A stretch of 64,000 nucleotides of DNA, from contig NZ_JACOOY010000007.1 in NCBI RefSeq assembly GCF_014287705.1, positions 62,001 through 126,000 of the forward strand, written 5' to 3'. This stretch comes from Dorea_D hominis (GTDB lineage: Bacteria > Bacillota > Clostridia > Lachnospirales > Lachnospiraceae). Below the pieces are notes generated by a model. That model was not told the origin of the DNA. It did no database searches and saw nothing but the letters and a program-made list of their open reading frames with translations. This document shows positions 8,736 to 18,593 of this stretch, in pieces. The position numbers and the translations under genes are program-made. The first letter of the stretch is position 1, and every line of letters begins with the position of its first letter.

Positions 8736-11700
8736 ATGGCAAGAAAAATGAAGACCATGGATGGTAACCAGGCTGCAGCTCATGCATCATATGCATATAC
8801 AGAAGTTGCTGCAATTTACCCTATCACACCATCATCTGTTATGCCAGAACATGTAGATGAATGGGCAACAGAAGGAAGAAAGAACATATTTGGACAGACT
8901 GTTCAGGTAACAGAGATGCAGTCAGAGGCAGGTGCTGCAGGAGCTGTACACGGATCTCTTTCCGCTGGAGCTTTAACAACAACATTTACAGCATCTCAGG
9001 GATTATTGTTGATGATTCCTAACTTATATAAAGTAGCTGGAGAACAGCTTCCGGGTGTATTTAACGTATCTGCTCGTGCACTTGCTAGTCATGCACTGAA
9101 CATTTTCGGAGATCACTCAGATGTTTACGCCTGTCGTCAGACTGGTGCTGCAATGCTTTGCGAATCCAGTGTACAGGAAGTAATGGACTTAACACCAGTT
9201 GCACACTGTGCAGCATTAAAAGGAAAACTTCCATTCATCAACTTCTTTGATGGATTCCGTACTTCTCACGAGATCCAGAAAATTGAGACATGGGATTACG
9301 AAGATCTGAAAGATCTGGTAGATATGGATGCAATCGATGAGTTCAGAAATCATGCACTGAATCCAAATCATCCATGCCAGAGAGGTTCTGCTCAGAACCC
9401 GGATATTTTCTTCCAGGCAAGAGAAGCATGTAACCCATATTATGATGCTATGCCGGCAATCGTTCAGGAGTACATGGATAAAGTTAATGCTAAGATCGGA
9501 ACAGATTACAAACTGTTTAACTACTACGGAGCTGCTGATGCTGAGAAAGTTATCATCGCTATGGGTTCTGTATGTGATACAATTGAAGAGACAATCGATT
9601 ACTTAACAGCAGCAGGCGAGAAAGTCGGAGTTGTTAAAGTACGTCTGTACAGACCATTCTGCGCACAGGCACTCATCGATGCAATTCCGGATACTGTTAA
9701 ATACATCAATGTACTTGACAGAACAAAAGAGCCAGGAGCACAGGGAGAGCCATTATACCTCGATGTTGTTTCTGCATTAAAAGGATCTAAATTCGATGCA
9801 ATTCCGGTTAACGGAGGACGTTACGGATTAGGATCTAAAGATACAACACCTGCACAGATCGTTGCAGTATTTGAGAACGCAGACAAAGACAGATTTACAA
9901 TCGGTATCAACGATGATGTTACAAATCTTTCTCTTGAAGTTGGTGCACCACTGGTTACAACACCAGAAGGAACAATCAACTGTAAGTTCTGGGGACTTGG
10001 AGCTGACGGTACCGTAGGAGCTAACAAGAACTCTATTAAGATTATCGGTGACAATACAGATATGTATGCACAGGCTTACTTCGATTATGACTCTAAAAAG
10101 TCTGGCGGTGTTACAATGTCTCACTTGCGTTTCGGTAAGAAGCCAATCAAATCTACTTACCTGATCCACAAGGCAAACTTTGTAGCATGTCACAACCCAT
10201 CTTATGTTAATAAATACAACATGGTTCAGGAATTAGTTGACGGAGGAACATTCCTTCTGAACTGTTCATGGGATATGGAAGGTCTTGAGAAACATTTACC
10301 GGGACAGGTAAAAGCATTCATTGCTGACCATAATATCAAATTCTACACAATTGATGGTATCAAGATTGGTAAAGAGATCGGACTTGGCGGACGTATCAAT
10401 ACAGTCCTTCAGTCAGCATTCTTCAAACTGGCATCTATCATTCCGGAAGAAGAAGCAATCGATCTGATGAAGAAAGCAGCAAAAGCTACGTACGGAAGAA
10501 AAGGTGACAAGATTGTACAGATGAATTACGATGCAATCGATGCCGGTGCAAAACAGGTTGTTGAGATTGAAGTTCCGGAATCTTGGAAATCTTGTGAAGA
10601 CGAAGGATTATTCACACCGGAAGTTAAAGGTGGAAAAGACGACGTTGTAGCATTTGTTAAGAATGTTCAGTCTAAAGTAAATGCACAGGAGGGTAATAAC
10701 CTGCCGGTATCTACATTTACAGATTATGCAGATGGTTCTACACCGTCAGGTAGTGCAGCATATGAGAAACGTGGTATCGCAGTAGATATCCCGGTATGGC
10801 AGTCAGAGAACTGTATCCAGTGTAACCGTTGTGCATACGTTTGTCCGCATGCAGTTATCCGTCCGGTAGCTCTTACAGAGGATGAACTTGCAAAGGCTCC
10901 GGAAGGAACAAAAGCAATTGATATGATTGGTATGCCTGGAATGAAATTCACAATGACTGTATCAGCTTATGACTGTACAGGATGTGGATCTTGTGTAAAC
11001 GTTTGCCCAGGTAAGAAGGGTGAGAAAGCTCTTGTTATGGCAAACATGGAAGAGAATGCTAAAGAACAGGATGTATTTGACTTCGGACGTGAGATCGAAG
11101 TAAAACCAGAAGTTGTAGCTAAATTCAAAGCTAACACTGTTAAGGGAAGCCAGTTCAAACAGCCACTGCTTGAGTTCTCAGGAGCTTGTGCAGGATGTGG
11201 AGAAACTCCTTATGCAAAATTGATCACTCAGTTATTCGGTGACAGAATGTACATCGCTAACGCAACAGGATGTTCTTCTATCTGGGGTAACTCTTCACCG
11301 TCTACACCATATACAATCAACGAGAAAGGACAGGGACCGGCTTGGTCTAACTCACTGTTCGAAGACAACGCAGAGTTTGGATATGGTATGTTGCTTGCTC
11401 AGAAAGCAATCAGAAAGAGACTGAAAGAAGAAGTAGAAGCTGTAGCTGCAAGCGACAAGGCTTCAGAGGCAGCAAAAGCTGCTTGCCAGGAATACCTGGA
11501 TACATTTAACTGCGGAGTTACAAACGGAGATGCTACAGACAAATTAGTTGCAGCATTAGACGGATGTGACTGTGATACATGCAAAGATATTGTTAAAAAC
11601 AAAGACTTCCTTGCTAAGAAATCCCAGTGGATCTTCGGTGGTGACGGATGGGCTTACGATATCGGATTCGGTGGAGTTGACCACGTGTTAGCAAGTGGTG

Positions 11701-12272
11701 AAGACATCAACGTCATGGTATTCGATACAGAAGTTTACTCTAATACAGGTGGACAGTCTTCTAAAGCTACTAAGACTGGTGCTACAGCTCAGTTCGCAGC
11801 AGGCGGAAAAGAAACTAAGAAGAAAGACCTTGCAAGCATGGCAATGAGCTACGGATATGTATACGTTGCACAGATTGCTATGGGTGGAGACTTCAACCAG
11901 ACTGTTAAAGCAATTTCAGAGGCTGAGGCTTATCCGGGACCATCACTGATCATTGCATACGCTCCATGTATCAACCATGGTATCAAGAAAGGTATGAGCA
12001 AAGCTCAGACAGAGGAACAGTTGGCAGTAGAATGTGGATACTGGAACAACTTCAGATTCAATCCTGCAGCAGAAGGCAATAAGTTCACTCTGGACAGCAA
12101 AGAGCCTAAGGAAGAAGATTATCAGGCATTCCTTGACGGAGAAGTTCGTTACAATGCCCTGAAGAGAGCTAATCCGGAGAAGGCTGCAAGACTGTTCGCT
12201 AAGAACGAGGCTGAGGCTATGGAAAGATATGATTATCTGAAGAAACTGATCACTCTGTACGGAGAAGAATAA
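8736..12272 (+). CDS. nifJ: Pyruvate:ferredoxin (flavodoxin) oxidoreductase, single chain
   Basis: Oxidatively decarboxylates pyruvate to acetyl-CoA and CO2 and reduces ferredoxin; the central fermentative enzyme of anaerobic Clostridia. 1178 aa, full-length fusion. Domains in order: I (YPITPSSVMPEHVDEW, about residue 29), gamma/II, a 2x[4Fe-4S] ferredoxin domain with CIQCNRCAYVCP and CTGCGSCVNVCPG (about 690-760), then the TPP-binding domain with CAGCGET, GGDGWAYDIGFGG and the NTGGQSSK segment. The codon set (GCT, TCT, GTT, AAC) differs from neighbouring genes and resembles ppdK, consistent with high expression. It has its own promoter and terminator. Confidence 0.98.
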   Translation: MARKMKTMDGNQAAAHASYAYTEVAAIYPITPSSVMPEHVDEWATEGRKNIFGQTVQVTEMQSEAGAAGAVHGSLSAGALTTTFTASQGLLLMIPNLYKVAGEQLPGVFNVSARALASHALNIFGDHSDVYACRQTGAAMLCESSVQEVMDLTPVAHCAALKGKLPFINFFDGFRTSHEIQKIETWDYEDLKDLVDMDAIDEFRNHALNPNHPCQRGSAQNPDIFFQAREACNPYYDAMPAIVQEYMDKVNAKIGTDYKLFNYYGAADAEKVIIAMGSVCDTIEETIDYLTAAGEKVGVVKVRLYRPFCAQALIDAIPDTVKYINVLDRTKEPGAQGEPLYLDVVSALKGSKFDAIPVNGGRYGLGSKDTTPAQIVAVFENADKDRFTIGINDDVTNLSLEVGAPLVTTPEGTINCKFWGLGADGTVGANKNSIKIIGDNTDMYAQAYFDYDSKKSGGVTMSHLRFGKKPIKSTYLIHKANFVACHNPSYVNKYNMVQELVDGGTFLLNCSWDMEGLEKHLPGQVKAFIADHNIKFYTIDGIKIGKEIGLGGRINTVLQSAFFKLASIIPEEEAIDLMKKAAKATYGRKGDKIVQMNYDAIDAGAKQVVEIEVPESWKSCEDEGLFTPEVKGGKDDVVAFVKNVQSKVNAQEGNNLPVSTFTDYADGSTPSGSAAYEKRGIAVDIPVWQSENCIQCNRCAYVCPHAVIRPVALTEDELAKAPEGTKAIDMIGMPGMKFTMTVSAYDCTGCGSCVNVCPGKKGEKALVMANMEENAKEQDVFDFGREIEVKPEVVAKFKANTVKGSQFKQPLLEFSGACAGCGETPYAKLITQLFGDRMYIANATGCSSIWGNSSPSTPYTINEKGQGPAWSNSLFEDNAEFGYGMLLAQKAIRKRLKEEVEAVAASDKASEAAKAACQEYLDTFNCGVTNGDATDKLVAALDGCDCDTCKDIVKNKDFLAKKSQWIFGGDGWAYDIGFGGVDHVLASGEDINVMVFDTEVYSNTGGQSSKATKTGATAQFAAGGKETKKKDLASMAMSYGYVYVAQIAMGGDFNQTVKAISEAEAYPGPSLIIAYAPCINHGIKKGMSKAQTEEQLAVECGYWNNFRFNPAAEGNKFTLDSKEPKEEDYQAFLDGEVRYNALKRANPEKAARLFAKNEAEAMERYDYLKKLITLYGEE

Positions 12273-12304
12273 GATTTGACAAGAAAATCATAAAGCATAT
12301 AAGA

Positions 12305-12337
12305 ATGTGGCAGTCATTTATGGCTGCCACATTTTTG
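12305..12337 (+). terminator. nifJ terminator
   Basis: ATGTGGCAG (12305-12313) pairs with CTGCCACAT (12324-12332), followed by a T run. It lies 33 nt after the nifJ stop. A second perfect 12-bp hairpin (AAAATCTGCCAT, loop TCTTGC, 12356-12385) follows and may act as back-up. Confidence 0.85.
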
Positions 12338-12414
12338 CATGTTATAGCGACGAGGAAAATCTGCCATTCTTGCATGGCAGATTTTGACGATCACTGATAA
12401 AAAAATAATAGTTG

Positions 12415-12443
12415 TTGACATCAGCGAAGAAAAATGTAAAAAT
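12415..12443 (+). promoter_or_regulatory. Candidate promoter of the lysine-riboswitch transcript
   Basis: TTGACA (12415-12420), a 16-17 nt spacer and a weak AT-rich -10 (TAAAAA/AAAAAT at 12437-12443). It sits about 25 nt before the aptamer. Confidence 0.5.
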
Positions 12444-12465
12444 AGAGAATGTGAATAACAGAACT

Positions 12466-12625
12466 TGATAGAGGTGCGGATTTCATCAGTAAGGAAGAAC
12501 GATAGTTTGGAAGACTGTTCTTTCAGAAAGGGGGATTTGCCGAAGGAGTCAGATATTCCGGATCTGATTTCTGGGACGCAGACAGAAGATGTTGCGTACT
12601 GTCACAGGAATGTGGAGCGCTATCA
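12466..12625 (+). promoter_or_regulatory. Lysine riboswitch (L-box) aptamer
   Basis: The leader carries the L-box landmarks in order: a P1 strand TGATAG, AGAGGTGCGG, CATCAGTAAGGAAGAACG, the AAAGGGGGA-TTGCCGAAGGAG core (about 12528-12549), a hairpin arm ending in TCTGGGACGCAGACAGA, ACTGTCAC, and the closing P1 strand CTATCA (12620-12625). Lysine-bound aptamer favours the terminator immediately downstream, so the transporter gene should be expressed when lysine is scarce. The 96-codon frame overlapping it is not treated as a gene. The aptamer call rests on consensus recall, not a covariance search. Confidence 0.88.
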
Positions 12626-12672
12626 CAGTATGAGAGTCGAAGAAGAGAATTTATATTTGAGAATTGACGATT

Positions 12673-12718
12673 ATGCCATGAACGCGCAGAAAAGATGTGT
12701 TGTTCATGGTATTTTTTT
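12673..12718 (+). terminator. Expression-platform terminator of the lysine riboswitch
   Basis: ATGCCATGAAC (12673-12683) pairs with GTTCATGGTAT (12702-12712, one G-U pair), followed by seven T. It lies between the aptamer and the transporter start, as expected for a transcriptional OFF switch. Confidence 0.85.
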
Positions 12719-12751
12719 GGCAAATAAAAGGAAGAAAAGAGAGGAAAAAAG

Positions 12752-14386
12752 ATGAGAGCAAGAAAAAAAGTCTGGATGACAACCATGCTGTTGACTTTAT
12801 CTGTTTTAGGAAGTTCACTGACAGTATTTGCTTCAGATGGAAAAGCAAAATATGTACCGGATATGTATGCGTCGATATATTCGTTAATTCCACCGGTGGT
12901 GGCAATCGTGCTTGCATTAATTACAAAGGAAGTGTACAGTTCCCTGTTTGTTGGTATTTTAATCGGAGGTGTTTTTTGGTCAGGGTTCCGGTTTGAGAAG
13001 ACAATCACCCATGTATTCCAGGATGGTATCGTAGGAGTGCTGTCTGACAGCTATAACGTTGGTATTTTAGTATTTTTAGTTGTACTTGGAATTATGGTAT
13101 GTATGATGAACAAAGCCGGAGGATCAGCAGCGTTCGGACGTTGGGCAAGTAAACACATTAAAACAAGAGTAGGTGCACAGCTTACAACAATTTTACTTGG
13201 AATACTGATCTTCATTGATGATTATTTTAACTGTCTGACAGTCGGAAGTGTTATGAGACCCGTAACGGATCAGCATAATGTATCCAGAGCAAAGCTGTCT
13301 TATCTGATCGATGCAACTGCAGCGCCGGTTTGTATCATTGCACCGATTTCTTCATGGGCAGCGGCAGTAACCGGATTTGTAAAAGGAGAAGACGGATTTT
13401 CAATCTTTATCCGTGCAATTCCTTATAATTTCTATGCGATCCTGACAGTTGTAATGATGGTAGCAATCGTAGTCCTGAAGTTTGATTACGGCCCGATGAA
13501 ACTGCATGAGAAAAATGCAGTAAAAGGCGATCTGTATACGACAGAAGACAGACCATATGCAACAGCAGAAAATGAGATGGAAGAAGGAAAGGGAAACGTA
13601 ATCGACCTTGTTCTTCCGATTCTTGTATTGATCGTATGTTGTATTATCGGAATGATCTATACCGGTGGGTTTTTCAGTGGAACCGGGTTTGTGAAAGCAT
13701 TTTCGGGAAGTGATGCATCGGTTGGACTGATGCTTGGAAGTTTCTTCGCATTTATTATTACAGTTATCTTTTATGCAGTGCGAAGAGTATTATCTTTCAG
13801 CGATTCCATGTCCTGTGTACCGGAAGGATTTAAGGCGATGGTTCCGGCTATCCTGATCCTGACATTTGCATGGACTTTAAAGGCAATGACAGACAGCCTT
13901 GGGGCAGCTGAATTTGTTGCAAATGGAATGCAAAAAGCAGCCGGAGGACTGGTAAGTCTACTGCCTGCAATTATCTTCCTGGTAGGATGTTTCCTTGCAT
14001 TTGCAACCGGAACTTCATGGGGAACTTTCGGAATCCTGATTCCGATTGTTGTAGCTGTATTTTCGGGAACGAATGAGCAGATGATGATCATCTCTATTTC
14101 AGCATGTATGGCTGGAGCTGTATGCGGAGACCACTGCTCACCGATTTCCGATACGACGATCATGGCGTCGGCGGGTGGCCAGTGTAATCATGTCAATCAT
14201 GTAACGACACAGCTTCCGTATGCGATTACAGCAGCGATTGTTTCATGCGTATCTTATGTAATCGCCGGATTTGTGAGAAATCCATTTATCTGTATGCCGG
14301 TTTCTATCGTGCTGATGATCGGCACACTGCTGGTGATTCGCCAGGTTACACGAGAGCCGGATTATGGTGATCTGAGCAAATATTAA
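12752..14386 (+). CDS. NhaC-family Na+/H+ antiporter-like transporter, probable lysine importer
   Basis: Polytopic inner-membrane protein, 544 aa, with about 12 hydrophobic segments after a signal-like N-terminus (LSVLGSSLTVFASDG). NhaC-superfamily hallmarks: FIDDYFNCLTVGSVMRPVTD near residue 150, DATAAPVCIIAPISSW, and CGDHCSPISDTTIMAS near residue 450. Family members are annotated as Na+/H+ antiporters, but the lysine riboswitch directly upstream makes lysine the likely substrate; NhaC-type genes under L-box control have been proposed as lysine transporters (LysW). The start has a GAGAGGA ribosome site. Monocistronic, with a terminator after the stop. Confidence 0.88.
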   Translation: MRARKKVWMTTMLLTLSVLGSSLTVFASDGKAKYVPDMYASIYSLIPPVVAIVLALITKEVYSSLFVGILIGGVFWSGFRFEKTITHVFQDGIVGVLSDSYNVGILVFLVVLGIMVCMMNKAGGSAAFGRWASKHIKTRVGAQLTTILLGILIFIDDYFNCLTVGSVMRPVTDQHNVSRAKLSYLIDATAAPVCIIAPISSWAAAVTGFVKGEDGFSIFIRAIPYNFYAILTVVMMVAIVVLKFDYGPMKLHEKNAVKGDLYTTEDRPYATAENEMEEGKGNVIDLVLPILVLIVCCIIGMIYTGGFFSGTGFVKAFSGSDASVGLMLGSFFAFIITVIFYAVRRVLSFSDSMSCVPEGFKAMVPAILILTFAWTLKAMTDSLGAAEFVANGMQKAAGGLVSLLPAIIFLVGCFLAFATGTSWGTFGILIPIVVAVFSGTNEQMMIISISACMAGAVCGDHCSPISDTTIMASAGGQCNHVNHVTTQLPYAITAAIVSCVSYVIAGFVRNPFICMPVSIVLMIGTLLVIRQVTREPDYGDLSKY

Positions 14387-14410
14387 ACGAAAACCAGATA
14401 AGGGATATAG

Positions 14411-14440
14411 AAAAGTGAGGTGATATCGCCTCACTTTTGT
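14411..14440 (+). terminator. Terminator of the NhaC-family gene
   Basis: AAAAGTGAGG (14411-14420) pairs exactly with CCTCACTTTT (14429-14438) around a short AT-rich loop; T-rich sequence follows. It probably works in both directions. Confidence 0.8.
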
Positions 14441-14447
14441 TATTTCT

Positions 14448-14476
14448 TTGTATAGAAAGAAAAAAGATGGTATAAT
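14448..14476 (+). promoter_or_regulatory. Promoter of the M16C peptidase gene
   Basis: TTGTAT (14448-14453), 17-nt spacer, TATAAT (14471-14476). It is 44 nt before the peptidase ATG. Confidence 0.65.
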
Positions 14477-14519
14477 AATCAGATAGAGTGTGCAATGAAA
14501 GGAGTCGAAGAGAGCTTAT

Positions 14520-17468
14520 ATGAATAAAAATGATGTGAAGGCTTATGAATTACTGCAGACAAAGGAATTAAAAGGAATCCATTCTGTGGGATATTTACTC
14601 AGACATAAAAAAAGCGGGGCGAGAGTCCTTTTAATAGAGAATGATGATGACAACAAAGTGTTTCAGATCGGATTTCGTACACCACCGTCGGACAGCACCG
14701 GTGTACCACATATTATGGAACATTCTGTATTGTGCGGATCGAAGAATTTCCCGGCAAAAGATCCATTTGTAGAACTGGTAAAAGGATCATTGAATACATT
14801 TCTGAATGCGATGACATATCCGGACAAGACCGTATATCCAGTCGCAAGTTGCAACGACAAAGACTTTCAGAACCTGATGCATATTTATATGGATGCTGTG
14901 CTTTATCCGAATATTTATAAGCATGAGGAGATATTCTGCCAGGAAGGCTGGAGCTACCGGATGCCTTCAAAAGATGAGCCGCTGACGTATAATGGTGTCG
15001 TATACAATGAGATGAAAGGTGCATTTTCCTCTCCGGAAGGTGTGCTGGATCGAGTAGTACTGAATACATTGTTTCCGGATACATCCTATGCAAATGAATC
15101 CGGTGGAGATCCGGACGTGATTCCGGAACTGACTTATGAACAGTTCCTTGATTTCCACAGAACTTATTATCATCCATCCAACAGCTATATTTATCTGTAT
15201 GGAAATATGGATATGGCAGAGAAGCTGAACTGGCTGGATGAGATGTATCTGAGCAAATTTGAAGCGAAAGAGATCGATTCAGCAATCCGCCTGCAGAAGC
15301 CGTTTGCGGAGATGGCTGAAAAGGAGCTAACGTACTCTATCGGCAGTGAGGAGTCGGAAGAAGAGAATACTTTCCTGTCTTATAATAAAGTTATTGGAAC
15401 AAGTCTTGATCCGAAGCTATATCTTGCTTTTGAGATTCTGGATTATGCATTGTTATCAGCGCCGGGTGCACCGCTGAAACAGGCTTTGACGGACGCAGGA
15501 ATCGGAAAAGATATTATGGGATCTTATGACAATGGTATTTATCAGCCGATCTTTTCTGTAATTTCTAAAAATGCAAATGCAGACCAGAAGGAAGTATTTG
15601 TTGCGAAGATTGAAGAGGTGTTTACAGATCTTGTTAAGAACGGAATTGATAAGAAAGCGCTGGAGGCGGGGATTAATTATCAGGAATTTCGTTATCGTGA
15701 AGCGGATTTTGGAAATTATCCGAAAGGACTTATGTATGGCTTACAGATGATGGACAGCTGGCTGTATGATGACAATGAACCGTTCATGCATATTGAAGCA
15801 CTGGATACATTTGAATTTCTGAAAGAACAGATCGGGACCAGGTATTATGAAGAACTGATCCAAAAATACATCCTTGATAATACGCATGGTGCGGTCGTAG
15901 TTGTAAAACCGGAGAAGGGACGCACAGCAAAACTGGAGAAAGAATTAGAAGATAAACTGGAATCATATAAGCAGAGTTTAAGTGAAGAGGAGCAGGAACA
16001 GCTGGTTGTAAATACGAAGGCACTGGAAACTTACCAGTCAGAAGAAGATTCGCCGGAAGATCTGGAGAAGATACCGGTTTTAAAAAGAGAAGATATTTCC
16101 AGAAAAATCCAGCCGATTATTAATGAAGAGATGAGGCTTGCGGATGTGCCGGTTATTTTCCATGAAATTGAAACGAACGGAATTGGATATGCAGATATTC
16201 TCTTTGATATGTCGGATGTGCAGGAGGAAGACCTTCCGTATGTTGGTATTTTACAGTCAGCGCTTGGCGTGATCGATACGAAGAAACATGGATATGGAGA
16301 ACTTTTTAATGAGATTAACATGCATACTGGTGGTATTGCAACATCATTGGAATTATACAATGATGTTACAAAAGTAAAGGAAAAGGAATTTAAAGCTACA
16401 TTTGAGATCAAAACGAAAGCCCTATATGACAAGCTCCCGTTTGCATTTGATATGATGGGTGAGATCCTGACAGAGTCCTGCCTGGATGATACAAAGCGTA
16501 TGAAAGAAATCCTTGCCATGTTAAAATCCAGACTTCTGATGAAGTTCCAGTCTTCCGGGCATACAACGGCAGCACTTCGTGCATTGTCTTATGCATCTCC
16601 GTCAGCGAAACTTAAAGATATGACAAATGGCGTAGATTTCTTCCGCAAGGTAGACTGGCTGGATACACATTTTGAAGAAGAGAAAGAACATTTATCGGAA
16701 AAATTAAAAGAACTGTCAGTGAAGCTGTTCCGGGCAGATCGTATGATGCTTAGTTACACAGCCGCAGGCGAAGGTTTGAAGGGCTTTGAAAAAATGGTGC
16801 AGTCTCTGAAAGACAGATTGTATACAGAGCCGGTGGAAGAGACACCGTGCATTATTCACTGTGAGAAGAAGAACGAAGGATTCCGTACTGCTTCCAAAGT
16901 ACAGTATGTGGCAAAAACCGGTAATTTTATTGAACGGGGAGAAGAATATACAGGAGCATTACAGATATTAAAAGTAATCTTAAGTTATGAATATCTGTGG
17001 CAGAATATCCGTGTAAAAGGTGGTGCATATGGCTGTATGAGCAACTTTAACCGTATCGGTGAAGGTTATTTTGTCTCTTACCGTGATCCGAATCTGAAGC
17101 GGACACTGGATGTGTATGAAGGTGTTGTAGATTATGTGAAGAATTTTACAGTTTCTGACCGTGATATGACGAAATACATTATCGGAACGATGAGCAACCT
17201 GGATCAGCCGATGACGCCTTCTGCAAAAGGTGAACGTTCCATGAATCTTTATATGAATAAAGTAAACGAAGACATGGTTCGGAAAACAAGAGAAGAAGTA
17301 CTGGATGCAACGCAGGAGGATATCCGCAGGCTGGCACCGGTACTGGAAGCAATCCTTTCGGCAGACCAGATCTGTGTTATCGGAAGTGAAGAAAAGATTG
17401 AAGAAGCAAAAGACCTGTTCCAGACAGTGACAAGTTTCCAGAATGAAGGGGAAAAGGAAGATGAATAA
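14520..17468 (+). CDS. Insulinase-like zinc metalloprotease, M16C (presequence-protease type)
   Basis: 982 aa, the length of the single-chain M16C family, which degrades peptides inside a closed two-half chamber. The inverted zinc motif HxxEH is present as HIMEH (about residue 62), and the distal glutamate region is YNEMKGAFSSPEG (about 160-172). The C-terminal half is an inactive M16 copy containing the RVKGGAYG substrate-binding segment (about residue 837). No signal peptide, so cytoplasmic. The ribosome site is AAAGGAG. The last 8 nt overlap the era start. The exact substrate is unknown. Confidence 0.92.
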   Translation: MNKNDVKAYELLQTKELKGIHSVGYLLRHKKSGARVLLIENDDDNKVFQIGFRTPPSDSTGVPHIMEHSVLCGSKNFPAKDPFVELVKGSLNTFLNAMTYPDKTVYPVASCNDKDFQNLMHIYMDAVLYPNIYKHEEIFCQEGWSYRMPSKDEPLTYNGVVYNEMKGAFSSPEGVLDRVVLNTLFPDTSYANESGGDPDVIPELTYEQFLDFHRTYYHPSNSYIYLYGNMDMAEKLNWLDEMYLSKFEAKEIDSAIRLQKPFAEMAEKELTYSIGSEESEEENTFLSYNKVIGTSLDPKLYLAFEILDYALLSAPGAPLKQALTDAGIGKDIMGSYDNGIYQPIFSVISKNANADQKEVFVAKIEEVFTDLVKNGIDKKALEAGINYQEFRYREADFGNYPKGLMYGLQMMDSWLYDDNEPFMHIEALDTFEFLKEQIGTRYYEELIQKYILDNTHGAVVVVKPEKGRTAKLEKELEDKLESYKQSLSEEEQEQLVVNTKALETYQSEEDSPEDLEKIPVLKREDISRKIQPIINEEMRLADVPVIFHEIETNGIGYADILFDMSDVQEEDLPYVGILQSALGVIDTKKHGYGELFNEINMHTGGIATSLELYNDVTKVKEKEFKATFEIKTKALYDKLPFAFDMMGEILTESCLDDTKRMKEILAMLKSRLLMKFQSSGHTTAALRALSYASPSAKLKDMTNGVDFFRKVDWLDTHFEEEKEHLSEKLKELSVKLFRADRMMLSYTAAGEGLKGFEKMVQSLKDRLYTEPVEETPCIIHCEKKNEGFRTASKVQYVAKTGNFIERGEEYTGALQILKVILSYEYLWQNIRVKGGAYGCMSNFNRIGEGYFVSYRDPNLKRTLDVYEGVVDYVKNFTVSDRDMTKYIIGTMSNLDQPMTPSAKGERSMNLYMNKVNEDMVRKTREEVLDATQEDIRRLAPVLEAILSADQICVIGSEEKIEEAKDLFQTVTSFQNEGEKEDE

Positions 17469-18357
17469 TAAATATAAATCAGGATTTGTAACTCTGATTG
17501 GACGTCCGAATGTTGGAAAGTCCACACTAATGAATTATCTGATCGGCCAGAAGATCGCGATCACATCCAAGAAACCGCAGACGACAAGAAACCGGATTCA
17601 GACTGTACTTACAAGAGAAGATGGACAGATTATTTTCGTCGATACACCAGGAATCCACAAAGCAAAAAATAAACTTGGAGAATATATGGTAAATGTTGCA
17701 GAACGGACGTTAAATGAAGTAGACGTTGTTCTCTGGCTTGTAGAACCGACAACATTTATCGGAGCAGGAGAGCAGCATATTGCCAGCCAGCTTAAGAAGG
17801 TAAAGACGCCGGTTGTACTTGTTATCAATAAAACAGACAGTGTAAAGAAAGAAGATATCTTTCCTGCAATTGCAGCATATAAAGATGTGTATGATTTCGC
17901 TGACATCGTGCCGGTGTCAGCAAGGAGCGGAGATAACACGGAAGAGTTGTTGAAAGTAGTGATGAAATATCTTCCTTACGGACCACAGTTCTATGATGAA
18001 GATACGATTACAGACCAGCCGGAGCGTCAGATCGTAGCTGAACTGATCCGTGAGAAAGCACTGCACAGTCTGAATGAAGAGATTCCACATGGAATCGCAG
18101 TTGCGATTGATCAGATGAAAAAACGCGGAAAAGTTATGCATATTGACGCAACGATTATCTGTGAGAGAGATTCGCACAAGGGGATAATTATTGGAAAACA
18201 AGGAAATATGTTGAAAAAAATCGGAAGTACTGCCCGTTATGAGATTGAAAAAATGCTGGATTGCCAGGTAAATCTCAAGCTTTGGGTAAAAGTAAAGAAG
18301 GACTGGAGAGACAGTGAGTTTCTGATGAAAAATTTTGGATACCGGGAAGAAGAATAG
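17461..18357 (+). CDS. era: GTPase Era
   Basis: Binds 16S rRNA near its 3' end during 30S maturation. G1 GRPNVGKST, G2 PQTTRNRI, G3 DTPGIH, G4 NKTD, and a C-terminal KH domain with HKGIIIGKQGNMLKKIG. The start was placed at ATG 17461 (298 aa) rather than 17443: purine-rich GAAGGGG/AAAGGAAG lies just upstream of 17461, the resulting N-terminus fits the family, and the upstream ATG has no ribosome site. It overlaps the M16C gene by 8 nt. Next come a yqzL-like gene and recO, the usual Firmicute order. Confidence 0.95.
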   Translation: MNNKYKSGFVTLIGRPNVGKSTLMNYLIGQKIAITSKKPQTTRNRIQTVLTREDGQIIFVDTPGIHKAKNKLGEYMVNVAERTLNEVDVVLWLVEPTTFIGAGEQHIASQLKKVKTPVVLVINKTDSVKKEDIFPAIAAYKDVYDFADIVPVSARSGDNTEELLKVVMKYLPYGPQFYDEDTITDQPERQIVAELIREKALHSLNEEIPHGIAVAIDQMKKRGKVMHIDATIICERDSHKGIIIGKQGNMLKKIGSTARYEIEKMLDCQVNLKLWVKVKKDWRDSEFLMKNFGYREEE

Positions 18358-18410
18358 GAAAGGGTATCTTCTGGAGAACCTAATCTGTAAATACCAGATG
18401 AGGTGAGAAG

Positions 18411-18593
18411 ATGGAAGAAATGTACTGGGACCGTTTCCGGAAGACGGGGAAGATAACCGATTATTTATATTACCGGGGCATGCAAATCTGTGCATGTGCA
18501 GAGAAAGAACAGAACCGGAAAGGTGAGAAAGAATATGAATCAGATTACGGTGACAGGCATGGTGCTTGCTCAGACGTCGATAGGAGAATATGA
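18411..18593 (+). CDS. YqzL-like small protein
   Basis: 60-codon ORF with a strong site (GAGGTGAG, 3 nt before ATG). Its N-terminal half (MEEMYWDRFRKTGKITDYL) fits the pattern of the small YqzL family (W-x2-F-x2-TG-x3-YL) found between era and recO in Firmicutes. Function unknown. The last 59 nt overlap the recO start region in another frame, so the Arg/Asp-rich C-terminus may be a by-product of the overlap; the typical family length is about 45 aa. Confidence 0.65.
   Translation: MEEMYWDRFRKTGKITDYLYYRGMQICACAEKEQNRKGEKEYESDYGDRHGACSDVDRRI

Noticed and set aside
12465..12755. 96-codon ORF upstream of the NhaC-type gene
   Set aside because: It lies entirely over the lysine riboswitch and its terminator; its sequence is explained by RNA consensus, and it has no ribosome site.
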